From Bostrychus sinensis (lineage: Eukaryota; Chordata; Actinopteri; Gobiiformes; Eleotridae), in assembly GCA_020698575.1 (NCBI GenBank), contig CM036239.1:15030263-15094262 (forward strand): a stretch of DNA of 64,000 nt, given 5' to 3'. A program made the position numbers and the translations under genes. Below are positions 29,901 through 38,028 of the stretch, in pieces. The notes under the pieces were generated by a model. It was not told the origin of the DNA and did no database searches. It worked only from the letters and a program-made list of their open reading frames with translations. Every line of letters starts with the position of its first letter. Position 1 is the first letter of the stretch.

Positions 29901-31288
29901 ACACTACTCTAATTAGGAGAACATATGTTTTTTTATATACACTATATTTCAAAAAGTATTTGCTCACCTGCCTTTACACGCACATGAACTTAATTCTTAA
30001 TCCATAGGGTTTAATATGACGTTGGCCCACCCTTTGCATCTATAACAGCTTCAACTCTTCTGGGAGGGATTTCCCCAAGGTTTAGGAGAATGGGAATTTT
30101 TGCCCATTGTTCCAGAAGCGCATTTGTGAGGTCAATCACTCCAAAGGTGTTCTGTTGGGTGGACGTCAGGACTCAGTGCAGCCCAGTCAAGTTCTTCCAC
30201 ACCAAAGTCACTCATCCATGTCTTTATGGACCTTGCTTTGTGCACTGGTGCAGTCATGTTGGAACAGGAAGTGGCCATCCCCAAACTTTTCCACAAAGTT
30301 TACCACAAAGCTGCAGCCTAGGTGCTTGATTGTATACACCTGTGGCTATGGAAGTGATTGGATCACCTGAATTCAGTTATTTGGGTGGGTGAGCGAATAC
30401 ATTTGGCAACATAGTGTATATATATTTTTTGTATACTAGTGCACCACTACATACACAAAATTTTATGTATTTTTTAAAATAAGAACAATGAGTACTGCAA
30501 CTAGAACAGCCAACCTAGTACTGTGCGAGTGCAGTGTTGACCCGAAGCTGCCCTGGTATGATGCGCTAAGCGGCTAAATGTTTTACCTGTTTTGTGTGGA
30601 TTCTAATCCATAGGCTTGTCTTTAATGCAGTATCACCAGTTTATTCATTGAAATTCAAAAAAGTGCAAAAGTCCCAAATTTCCATATATCCAACACTCAA
30701 ACACACTGCAACAGCAGTCAAAAACCTGTTTTGCCCTTCCTGACCCCTGACTCATATACCTGAGTCTGCAGGAAATAATATATTTGGCTCCTATAGCAAC
30801 TGTATTTCACAAACAAGCCTTTTTCCAAATAAGCAACAAAAAGTGCTTTCAGATTTTTAAACATAAATACATACTGCAATAAAAAAGCCACTGGCATGAA
30901 TGTTTGCATAGAAATAATTTATAAAAATGAATTGAATTGAATTTTTAATATAATGTATCAATACAGTATAGCCCTATTAAATGTAAAATATTTTCCAGAA
31001 TCAATGCCCCTTTTTTTTCTTTTCTTTCTCTGTCCTTAAGGTGCCGGTATCACTCCAATTTAAGACTGCCTCTTATCTATCCTCATCCTTACCGACAAAT
31101 CACTGTGGAAACAGAATTTGACAACCCACTCTATGAGACAGGAGGAGTAAGTCCAGTTAACTAATGCATTCATATTGCAAGCATATTTAACCATATTCAA
31201 CTAATGATACTGCTAGTGATGATGTACTAATACTTTTTTCATGTATGTTTATCAGCAGGACAGTCGTGAATATGAAGTATCAATATGA
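2859..31288 (+). CDS. sez6l: Seizure 6-like protein (SEZ6L), 17 coding exons
   Basis: SEZ6-family type I membrane proteins act in neurons in dendrite and synapse development and are BACE1 substrates (family knowledge). Coding exons: 2859-2955, 17951-18364, 18551-18690, 19334-19530, 20723-20908, 20988-21159, 21239-21405, 21676-21870, 21945-22083, 22993-23189, 26496-26690, 26930-27121, 28078-28272, 29351-29386, 29638-29752, 31041-31146, 31259-31288. All junctions are GT-AG and all phases agree, giving 923 residues, except that exon 4 has one extra base. Order: signal peptide, low-complexity N-terminus to about 170, CUB1 173-283, Sushi1 284-344, CUB2 345-457, Sushi2 458-522, CUB3 523-634, Sushi3-5 635-828, stalk, membrane helix about 855-876, tail to 923. 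Motifs such as GHCYEPYIQNGNFTTSDP and the terminal REYEVSI match mammalian SEZ6L better than SEZ6 or SEZ6L2 (from memory). Human SEZ6L is about 1024 residues; the difference is a shorter N-terminus. Confidence 0.93.
13345..13845. mobile_element. MITE-like element with short inverted ends
   Basis: The left end reads TAAAGGAGCCATATTATGC and the right end, in reverse complement, reads TTAAAGGGCATATATTATGC, so the ends are imperfect inverted repeats about 500 bp apart. There is no open frame inside. The family is not certain and a clean target duplication is not visible. Confidence 0.45.
14074..15330 (-). pseudogene. Degenerate Ty3/gypsy-type retrotransposon pol 3' part
   Basis: Reading the minus strand in shifting frames gives pieces typical of the integrase end of fish gypsy-like pol: a block near 15090-15180 where a PHNLRGT-like stretch follows a target-capture region, the VGDRVLLK motif at about 14760-14800, and a terminal RLVKPVVCLTYD piece at about 14080-14130. 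Stops and frameshifts break it throughout, so it is dead. The region 13900-14060 holds another common fish repeat (GAGAGGTGAAACGTCTTC on the minus strand) that may be part of the same or a neighbouring insertion. No LTR pair was found. Confidence 0.55.
15951..16026 (-). repeat. tRNA-derived SINE fragment
   Basis: The minus strand carries a B-box-like GGTTCGATTCC and an A-box-like TGGCATAGTGGTTAG separated by a CCTCACAGCAAGAAGG block, the signature of the tRNA-related head of common fish SINEs. It is short, diverged and lies inside sez6l intron 1. It has no foldable complete cloverleaf or tail, so it is not a tRNA gene. Confidence 0.65.
17951..18364 (+). CDS. sez6l: sez6l exon 2: unique N-terminal region
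   Basis: This 414-bp exon (phase 1 to phase 1) encodes residues 33-170, rich in Ser, Thr, Pro and Gln with no fold I recognise. It matches the poorly conserved mucin-like region between signal peptide and CUB1 in SEZ6 proteins, and probably carries O-glycans. A dibasic EKRR at about residue 69 is a possible protease site. Because both ends are phase 1 it could be skipped without breaking the frame. Confidence 0.8.
18551..19530 (+). CDS. sez6l: sez6l exons 3-4: CUB1 domain (with one-base insertion)
   Basis: Exon 3 (18551-18690) encodes the start of CUB1, with C and EGYIDSSDDPP then TVTVYTGYGVELQ. Exon 4 (19334-19530) should continue VKSVNLS-DSEQLSIRG and goes on to VEGQVIRSPTNTMSVYY. After VKSVNLS (19334-19354) the frame needs GACAGTGAG but the sequence reads GGACAGTGAG, an extra G at 19355-19356. 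Read straight through, this gives a stop three codons later. Either the base is a sequencing or assembly error, or splicing uses the internal CTTTCAG acceptor at 19355, which restores frame but removes seven conserved residues. The downstream frame is fully intact to 19530. Confidence 0.8.
20723..23189 (+). CDS. sez6l: sez6l exons 5-10: Sushi1, CUB2, Sushi2, CUB3
   Basis: Exon 5 (20723-20908) is a complete Sushi domain with the four-Cys pattern (LSCS, FYCH, LTCL, PTCR). Exons 6-7 (20988-21159, 21239-21405) form CUB2, from LCGGTIKNATVG to FNIRFE. Exon 8 (21676-21870) is Sushi2. Exons 9-10 (21945-22083, 22993-23189) form CUB3, from QCGGDLTGPGGVILSPNWP to GFIINYM, with the TITDGDEV segment that often contributes acidic calcium ligands in CUB domains. 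Each Sushi is one phase 1-1 exon and each CUB is two exons split in phase 2 (CUB2, CUB3), the usual family gene structure. Confidence 0.9.
22386..22712 (+). mobile_element. L2-type LINE 3' tail in sez6l intron 9
   Basis: The block contains GGAGTTTGCATGTTCTC, then CTTCCTCCCACCATCCAAAG, GGTGACTCTAAATTGCCCC and GTGAATGGTTGTCTGTCTG in the order seen in the 3' end of the abundant fish L2 LINEs and the SINEs that share that tail. It ends in a GATGAATAAATGAAT tail. It is a 5'-truncated, non-coding insertion in the same orientation as the gene. Confidence 0.7.
23190..26495 (+). other. sez6l: sez6l intron 10
   Basis: This 3.3-kb AT-rich intron lies between CUB3 and Sushi3. Its identifiable content is the long-TIR Tc1-like element at 25714-26168 and, on either side, degenerate AAGTC/GAGTCC-rich simple repeats (about 25490-25520 and 26230-26440). 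No exon was seen. Confidence 0.7.
25714..26168. mobile_element. Tc1/mariner-like element with ~105-bp inverted ends
   Basis: The element begins CACTGCCTGGCC and ends GGCAGTG, flanked by TA on both sides (25712-25713 and 26169-26170), the Tc1/mariner target duplication. The inverted ends extend for about 105 bp: GGTCAGGTCTGGGTTCAGC on the left at about 25791 recurs inverted at about 26082. The 240-bp centre retains a transposase remnant encoding a WPSQSPDLNP-like motif (about 25998-26030), which is diagnostic of Tc1 transposases, but it is deleted and not functional. Confidence 0.8.
26496..28272 (+). CDS. sez6l: sez6l exons 11-13: Sushi3, Sushi4, Sushi5
   Basis: Three consecutive phase 1-1 exons (26496-26690, 26930-27121, 28078-28272) each encode one complete Sushi/CCP domain with four cysteines and the conserved Trp before the last Cys (WSSQPPFC, WTSRLPHC, WSGPLPLC). 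Sequence stretches such as EIQNGWKTTSH, GTTIQYTCNPGF and RLYLPGESLTF match mammalian SEZ6L closely (from memory). Confidence 0.92.
28527..28936 (+). mobile_element. Internally deleted Tc1-like transposon in sez6l intron 13
   Basis: The left end (TGATCAGGCATAACAATGATGACCAC) and the right end (GGTGGTCATTATGTTATGTCTGATC) are inverted copies. Between them, about 28665-28790, a degenerate reading of the N-terminal helix-turn-helix of a Tc1-like transposase survives (GQIVMARR then SKTAAL). The rest of the transposase is deleted, so this is a non-autonomous remnant. Coordinates of the outer ends are approximate. Confidence 0.7.
29351..31288 (+). CDS. sez6l: sez6l exons 14-17: stalk, membrane helix, cytoplasmic tail
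   Basis: Exon 14 (29351-29386) is a 36-bp microexon for the stalk, phase 1-1. Exon 15 (29638-29752) encodes STLEGGNIALAVFI and the helix at residues 855-876. Exon 16 (31041-31146) and exon 17 (31259-31288) encode the tail with ITVETEFDNPLYETG and REYEVSI, stop TGA at 31286. DNPLY is an NPxY-type sorting motif. Exon 17 is preceded by ATCAGCAG, a tandem NAGNAG acceptor; I used the second AG (exon start 31259), and the first would add one Gln. Confidence 0.9.
29940..30416. mobile_element. Tc1-like non-autonomous element, copy 1
   Basis: The element is bounded by CACTATATTTC...  and ...AACATAGTG with flanking TA (29938-29939, 30417-30418). The ends are inverted: GTATTTGCTCACC on the left and GGTGAGCGAATAC on the right. 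It lies in sez6l intron 15. The interior is a deleted copy of a fish Tc1 family whose transposase would lie on the minus strand. A second copy sits at 54274-54784. Confidence 0.75.
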
Positions 31289-32000
31289 ACCTTACAAGTT
31301 ACAAAAGACATTTTTAAACCAAGACTACCATCCTTACTGTCCATGCCCTCTTCTCTGCTCCTGTTTGGATCGGGGGAAGCAGTGTAAATACAAAAAGATG
31401 ATGTCCAACCCCTTCTGCTTGGAGACACTATAATTCCGTTTTGTCCAGTTTTGATGTTACCATTAATTGCGTGACAAAGAGATTAGAAATGGAACAGTAG
31501 ATGGGCCTGGGAGGATGGACTGGTGGCACTGGGCCAAATAAAGGAAAAGGGGAAAGGAGTAATAAAGGACAGGACTGACTGAGAAGGGGAAAAAATTTAC
31601 CTTCAGGTGTCTATATGAACAAAATAAGGGTGAATTATTTTGTTACTTCCTTGGGCGTTGGCAGCCTCCTGTCCCTTTCCCCTCAAGCCTACAGCCACTC
31701 TTTATCTGAACCGTTCTTCACTGGAACAAGCAGGATATAAAGGACTACATGAATATTAGGGTCAGTGCTGTAGTGTTGTAAATTTCACTTCTAGTTCAAC
31801 ACTGGTTGACATACTTTGCTACAAAATACTGAAAAATCCAAGCCCTGCAACAGATGGAGAATTTGCATTTCAGTCAGAATAGTTGTAGTTAACTGACCTT
31901 ACAAGCTGCAAGTTCACTCCACCAGATGATGTATTTATTTTGATGTACTGTATATGTGATGTTTTATGCTGATTAATAAATGTACATTTTAATTATACAA
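31289..32000 (+). other. sez6l: sez6l 3' UTR and polyadenylation signal
   Basis: After the stop at 31286-31288 the sequence runs about 690 bp without repeats to an AATAAA at 31975-31980, followed by AT-rich sequence. This is the most likely 3' end of the transcript. A second AATAAA at about 32023 is an alternative. Confidence 0.6.
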
Positions 32001-32320
32001 AGACGAACACGGTTTCCCTAAATAAACTATGAAAATTAAATAAAACCAACTAAAAAATATTTTTTTTAAATACTCTGCTACTCTTATTTTTGTCCAAGTT
32101 TCACAGAGGCACAGACAGTTAGATGCTCTAGTTTAGTTATGTTGAAATTTATTACATGTTGACAGAATATACAGGTATATTGGTTTATTTATTGTATTTT
32201 TTAATGCCACTGTACATGTGTTAATGATGTTATGGAATCACTGTTGGTAAAGATCTTAAATTTCTTGCCAAAATTTTCTAATCTTACCCAAGTGTTTGGC
32301 AAGCATTCAGTAAGCTACAC

Positions 32321-32906
32321 CAGTGTTTCCCAACCAGGGGTACATGGACCCCAAGGGGTACACAAGCACTTTGCACTGATTTGAATTTTTCCATAATTTA
32401 AAAAATAAATAAATATTCGCAACATTTTCATATTAAATGAAACTATTGAAACTTAGGTAGGCTCAAGTAATGGATGATGAAAAAGAGGTGAAACTGTTAA
32501 AAATGTGTTACATATTTTATTTAATAGCTTGTTTCAAAGGCGATCATAATTATTTTTGAAAAATTCTTCCTTGAGTTGATCAAAATTAAATAAAAATAAA
32601 TTAATTTCTTATTAATGTTTTGTTGGAAATTTTATTTTCAATATTAAATACATAGTAAAATTACTTAATGTAATAGACATTTATTTTGATAAAAAAAAAT
32701 TATTCCTATTTAAAGGCATTTTTTCTTGAATTTAATTAAAGCAAAAAATATAGGAGAATTAGCATTTACAATAAAGTATAAAATGTACTAATAAACAGAT
32801 GTTTTCTGTGACCACTTTGACAAAAACATGTATGAGTAAAAGGGTACTCATAATATGACTAACAAGACTAGGGGGTACACAAGACACAAAAGGTTAGGAA
32901 CCACTG
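32321..32906. mobile_element. hAT-like MITE with perfect 8-bp target duplication
   Basis: The left end CAGTGTTTCCCAACC and the right end GGTTAGGAACCACTG are inverted repeats. The 8 bp AGCTACAC is present on both sides (32313-32320 and 32907-32914), the target duplication size of hAT transposons. The 586-bp interior is AT-rich and non-coding, so it is non-autonomous. Confidence 0.85.
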
Positions 32907-32914
32907 AGCTACAC

Positions 32915-35892
32915 TGTGATGAGTGAGGGACAAATACGGTTGTTTCTTTTACAAAGCAAATTATTTTACCTCAAACCAACCAACCAAAGGTTAGATTATT
33001 CACTTTGTTGTGATACAAAATGCTAGTTAGAAGATAATGCTTCCTGCCACAATAGCTATTTCCAGAGGCTTTCCTGCTGTTGATGCTGCAATTCAACTGA
33101 TGAGAAGCTAAAACCAGATCCTTAATAACTTAAGGCACTGAGGGGAAATTTTAATGAGCCAGAAAAAAATAATTTTACATTCGATACCAGATTCACAGCT
33201 GGCCTATTCTGTTGTACTCCTAATTAAAAGAGTGATAAAAGGCCAGGACATTAGGTATTAATTAGTAAGAATCATGGGCGTGCCGTGAGGGCAAGCAAGG
33301 CAAGCAATGCTTGACCAATCAAACTTAAAAAACACGCGGATTAAAACTATAACGAAATTAAATCACTATCCCCCCCAACATTTCATTTTGCTGTTCACGT
33401 CCATAGTGTATCAGTCTATTACCTGCTTCCAGTCACTGTGTAGTTTTCTCCGCCCTGCTGGTGACTCCGGGTACTGTCAAGGCAAGCTAGGTTGCCTCGC
33501 TGTCATTCATTTCTGTCATTTTCACCTCTGTGGAGGCGGAGTCATGGTGCACTGTTTCTGCCTGGAGCTTGTCAAGCAGAGGGCCCAGCAGCGGAGGGCC
33601 CACGGCTCGCGCATGCGTGCTGTGGTCTATCTCAGGCTCAGTGACAGATCTCTGGCTGATAGCAGCGGGCGATAAGCAGCGCGCAGCTTACGGTCCTGTC
33701 CATTACAGTGCGCATGCGCCGCGTCAGACAACAAAACTTTCCACAAGTATCCGCAGCTAGCCAAAAGAGCGTTTCTACAGATAAGTCATAGTTTGTAGCT
33801 TAAACCCCGTTCATATTTCACATGAGTACATGCTGCTGCATAAAACTACGTGTCATATAAATGATAGCCTCACGTACATCGTTAAGTGTCAGACATGTTC
33901 GTAAGAAGAGGAGCTGGGGGAGAGGAGAGGAGCCAGCGGCAATGAATGTGAATATTACAGAACTGTGAATGAACTGTGCACTGGTTATTCTGGACAAACT
34001 CAGCTGTAGGAAATACAGGACGTTTCTTCAAAAAAGTAACATGGACTGGATTTTCACCTTGAGAAGAGAGGTGAGTGTTTTTAAATGGAGGTTTGTGGTG
34101 TGATGTGTAAGGCTTCTTTTGAGGTTTTATTACAGTGAAGCAGCATTAACAGTGCACTGGTCTAGTGTCGATCTCAGTGTGTGCTGATGAACAGGCCTCC
34201 CTCATGTAGTAAAACTGCAACCTCACTCATCTATCCTCGTTTTAGTGCTTATGAATTACAGTTAAAATAAAAACTGAGGGCACATTCTTTGATAAGGCGA
34301 CAGAGAAGGCCAGATTTGTGGAAAAAAAATGTTGTAATGACATTGTTTTTTATACAAACAGAGCTGTTACTAATAGTAATTATATAGGAAGAGTGTGAGA
34401 TAGTTTGAAACAGCCTACACACAAATAATGATGGGATTACAGTTACCCAAGTGATTTTTAATTAAATTGAAATTAAATCAAAATGTTGTCATATAAAACT
34501 TCATGAAGTCAAGGAGTCTGCTTGCCCGCTTGAAAAAGTCACCGCACTCTACTGGTAAGAATAGATAATTAACCTGAACTGTATACAAATAATATTTAGA
34601 TAGCGTGATATTTTTCTTCTCTCAATCATTTTAAATATTTGCAAAATTTACTATCTCTCTCAATTTAAATCTGCTGTTTCAAACAGATTTTTAGCCACAA
34701 AAAGTCTTGAGAATGCAAAAAAAAAAAAAAAATGTTAACCCCTATGCATTTTTTATAATCTCTTTTAAAATTTGGAAGGAAATACATATAAAATAATAAT
34801 CTTCTTGCTTTGTTATGAATGTTTTTTTTTTTTTCTGTACACATACTGTATGTTGGCCCTATTTTACGCTCTGTGTTGCGCTTCCTCGGGGCTCACTGCG
34901 TTGGGGGCGAAAGGATATCGAGCACGGGGTCATGGGTCTAAAGCCGAGAAACCGGGCCTTAGTTTTTCACATCGTCTCAAGTTAGCAAGAGGCAGCAGAA
35001 GCAGATTGGCCAAGACTACACTTCGGATAAATTGTGAGTATTTCAAAATGTCGACTTTTGGTAAAGCAATTTGTATGATTTTATTCGGTAATGCTGAATG
35101 TCATTTAAAGACAACTTTTCTGTTACCTATTTTTTGAGGTACAGGTGTGTGTAGGTTATTGGTTAACGTCGATTAATGAGGTCAGTTTGGTTTTAACCTT
35201 CTCGTTTTACGCGCTTTTCATTCTTCGTCTTTTGGTCATTTTATCTGTGCTCGTGCACATGGCATGAATTTTGGTGAGATTTTGTATTCTTTGATGTTAA
35301 TATCCCCAGCTCTGAGGGCTGTTTCACAAATCTCCCACAGAACAGCGTGGCTTTCTTTTGGCCCAACCTCACGCTAGAGTTTGCTAGAGTCTGCTTAAAG
35401 GCCGGGACACACCAACCCAGTGTCTGACTGCCGTGAGAAGAGGCAGGGCAACTGCTCTGTCACCTCACGACACCCAGTACTGAGCAGCGCATGTGCAGGA
35501 CATAACTATGTACCACAGCAGGCGGCGCTAGTCTCTGAGCTCTACGGATAATGAACTTCTGTAAATAAACCTCCTCCACATTCAAGTATTTATAAATGCA
35601 ATATAACCATACACAACTTATTACAGTAATCAATAGAACAGACTGGATTATTGTAGCTGTTTGCTTAAGAGTAGGCCTATATAATTGTCTGTGCACTGTT
35701 ACAAGTTAAGGTAAGCTAACTGCATCACATTAGAGTCACAGATGTGGGAAACCTAATAGTTGTTCAAATGAAGTTCCCTATAATTAAATGTTAATAGAGA
35801 TCGGGAACCTACATCATCAAACGACCATTGAGTGATAAATGTGTCATGTTGGTGGTCACAGACAGAAGTGCCATAGAGTTGCATTAGAAAAA
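32915..35892. other. Spacer between sez6l and slc4a5, no gene recognised
   Basis: Two short CpG-richer islands stand out in otherwise AT-rich DNA: 33270-33760, beginning GGGCGTGCCGTGAGGGC, and 34860-35040. A third block at 35398-35540 begins GGCCGGGACACACC. These look like ends of DNA transposon-type fish repeats rather than exons: their open frames match no family I know. I cannot assign them. Confidence 0.4.
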
Positions 35893-36138
35893 ATGCAGTA
35901 AAAATTTAAACAAACAAGCCTTGAAACAATTCTTTTAAAAAACTATCACTCTTGAAGTTGAACCCAGTGACACAATTGAAAATGTTAAAATCAAGATTGA
36001 AGACAAAGAGGGCATCCCTCTAAACCAACAGAGGTTAATCTTTGCTGGCAAACAGCTAGAGGACGGCCGCACCCGCACTACAACATCCAGATGGAGTCCA
36101 CTCTTCACTTGGTGCTGTGTCTGAGAGGTGGAAATTAG
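35893..36138 (+). pseudogene. Processed ubiquitin pseudogene
   Basis: From 35939 the + strand reads KTITLEVEPSDTIENVK, then KIEDKEGIPLNQQRLIFAG and KQLEDGRT, the ubiquitin sequence with a few changes. A 4-base deletion after DGRT (about 36072-36077) shifts the frame; the rest (YNIQMESTLHLVL, LRGG) continues in another frame to LRGG-N-TAG at 36138. The first 45 bases after an ATG-CAG at 35893 are scrambled. There are no introns, and a 3' UTR piece with AATAAA (36246-36251) follows, so this is a retrocopy of a polyubiquitin-type mRNA. The extra Asn after GlyGly is the sort of capping residue seen in polyubiquitin genes. Confidence 0.85.
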
Positions 36139-36342
36139 GAAACACCGAATTCAAGATGACAGTTAAACCCAATATGTTAAATGTTTAAATCACTGCTTCT
36201 GTTCTGTTTGAATTTCTAGCAGGCTTTTTTTTATTTTTAAGTTTCAATAAAGCCCATGCAATCATATGTTTTCTGTTCATTCTTTGTGCAATATATCCTC
36301 TACACAGACTTCACAATTACCGCAACTGTTTTGGTAAAGTAG

Positions 36343-36348
36343 TTTATT
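36343..36348 (-). terminator. slc4a5: Distal poly(A) signal candidate for slc4a5
   Basis: The minus strand reads AATAAA here, about 415 bp downstream of the stop codon of the distal terminal exon (36762). It would serve transcripts that end in that exon. Confidence 0.4.
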
Positions 36349-36761
36349 GATTTTAAACATAAAGCTGAAATCACTCAAATACTGACTGATCTGGGGCTGT
36401 CATTAGCCTACAGTTCAGGAATTTTTGACATTGTAGGCCATTTGCTGGAAATCAAACACTTAAAAATAAGTTAAGCAAGAGACAAGGAGAGAGGCAAGAA
36501 AACAGTGAGCAGTTGATCAGTTACACATTTTGGTTGTTTCTTCACAATTAGAAAAATATTGTAGAGGTTTTACACTGCATTTTAATACTCTTGGAACTAA
36601 AACCTGATAAAAATTGGGAATTTCAACTTAAAACCATTGTAATTAATAATGCTTATAAAATTGTCAATGGAGCTGACTTTGTATATAAGATAATAAAATA
36701 ACCGTTTGCTTATTACCAAACACAAAGTATGCCAGGTAGACGTAGAGGCTATGATTCATGT

Positions 36762-37038
36762 CTACAGGATGGTCTCAGCACAGGAGTCTTCAAAGTGAGC
36801 TCTCAGTTTGCTGTAATAGTCTCTGGGTCTTTTAGGGCTCTGCTCATAGCTTGGGAGATAAAGGTTGTGTTTCCTGATGTTAAAGTCAGACTCACTGTAG
36901 TCGGACTCCATCTGGACCTGGACACGGGGCACTGGCGGTAGTGGTGCTGGAGGAGGTGGTGCAGAGTCCCCTGGACCAGAACTCGTGTGGGAGTGGGCAG
37001 GCGAGGGGGGGCAGGAGATCTTCAGATGCAGGGTGATG
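36762..37038 (-). CDS. slc4a5: Candidate distal alternative last exon of slc4a5 (PDZ-type C-terminus)
   Basis: The minus strand has an acceptor TGTTTCTCAG ending at 37039 and then 277 bp open to TAG. Joined in phase 2 to the donor CGCAG|GTACTG at 37975 it continues the frame: LDR then SITLHLKIS, a proline-rich PPPPAPLPPVP stretch, many Tyr/Ser/Glu residues, and a final AETIL. E-T-I-L fits a class I PDZ ligand. The exact phase match supports it, and AATAAA follows. I recognise no family homologue for these 93 residues. It could instead be the last exon of an unrelated minus-strand gene whose other exons I do not see. Confidence 0.5.
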
Positions 37039-37763
37039 CTGAGAAACAGCCAGGTACATTTTTTACATTTGCACAAACACAAACTATCACCTTTACATGT
37101 TACACTTATTTCTCTGACTTAAGAGGGCGCTGGTTGTCCACAACGAAGTTGTACAAAGGACTGTTAGTACTTCAAATACACAATAACTGATGGGTGTAGA
37201 CATACACAATACATTGGATGAGACAAAAAGTTGTTTACCTGAGACAACTGTAAAGAAACAACCAAAATACTGAGAGATACTATACACTTATAAAGATACA
37301 TCAATCACCTGTTGAATTTTAATGACTGGAAATTACATGCATATGCCTTTCAAAGTTTTTCAAAAATACTAGTTAAGTTTTCACAGTCCAGAGGTGTAAA
37401 ATTTAACATAGTATTTATACTATAATATATAAGATCAATAACATTCCCCCCTTTATAAGGTGAAGCTAATTCTAACCATTGATGTCCTTCACTCAATTTC
37501 ATGCGAACAAAGCAAATACTTAAATAAAGTATTAATAAAGTATTGTATTATGTTACTTTCTAATAATATATTGTTTATAATTTTTGCATTCATTTGTACA
37601 GAGTTCAGATTGTCAGATACATAACTTGCCATTTATAGACCATTCTAAAATGAAGAAACTTATAATTATAAATATATTGTAACTACAATATACCAGGATC
37701 TATGCTGATTCAATTTGTAGAAACTATGGGAATGGTTTATCTTTTTTCTTTTAAATTATGCAT

Positions 37764-37769
37764 TTTATT
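37764..37769 (-). terminator. slc4a5: Proximal poly(A) signal candidate for slc4a5
   Basis: The minus strand reads AATAAA about 160 bp downstream of the TAA at 37930-37932. This is a normal spacing for a transcript that ends in the 37930-38028 exon. Confidence 0.5.
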
Positions 37770-37929
37770 AAAAATACAATCCTGCCTTTGTGTGTTAAAA
37801 GAAATGCACTGAAATGTAAAAAATTAAAATATACTACAAATTAAATATCTTATACATTGGAAAACATACATAAAATACAGGTTTATCAATTCTGTTTGTG
37901 TGTTGTGGTGGTGACAGTGCTGTCCCAGT

Positions 37930-38028
37930 TTACATCAGATCACTGTAGGGCACGTGCAGTTTCAGCACACAGTACCTGCGGTCCAGCTCATTGTCGTCTG
38001 AGGTGACTGTTGAGTAGGGGTTCATCTC
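37930..38028 (-). CDS. slc4a5: slc4a5 proximal terminal exon
   Basis: The acceptor TTAACAG is followed by 33 codons in phase 0: EMNPYSTVTSDDNELDRR then YCVLKLHVPYSDLM and TAA. An internal donor CGCAG|GTACTG (37975) would let transcripts bypass the last 46 bases and join the distal exon at 37038. The acidic SDDNELD stretch resembles regulatory tails of other SLC4 members only in character, not in sequence. Confidence 0.6.
   Translation of the reverse strand, partial: EMNPYSTVTSDDNELDRRYCVLKLHVPYSDLM

Noticed and set aside
34772..35137. 121-codon open frame in a CpG-richer block
   Set aside because: Begins in AT-rich low-complexity sequence, matches no family, and looks like a repeat end.
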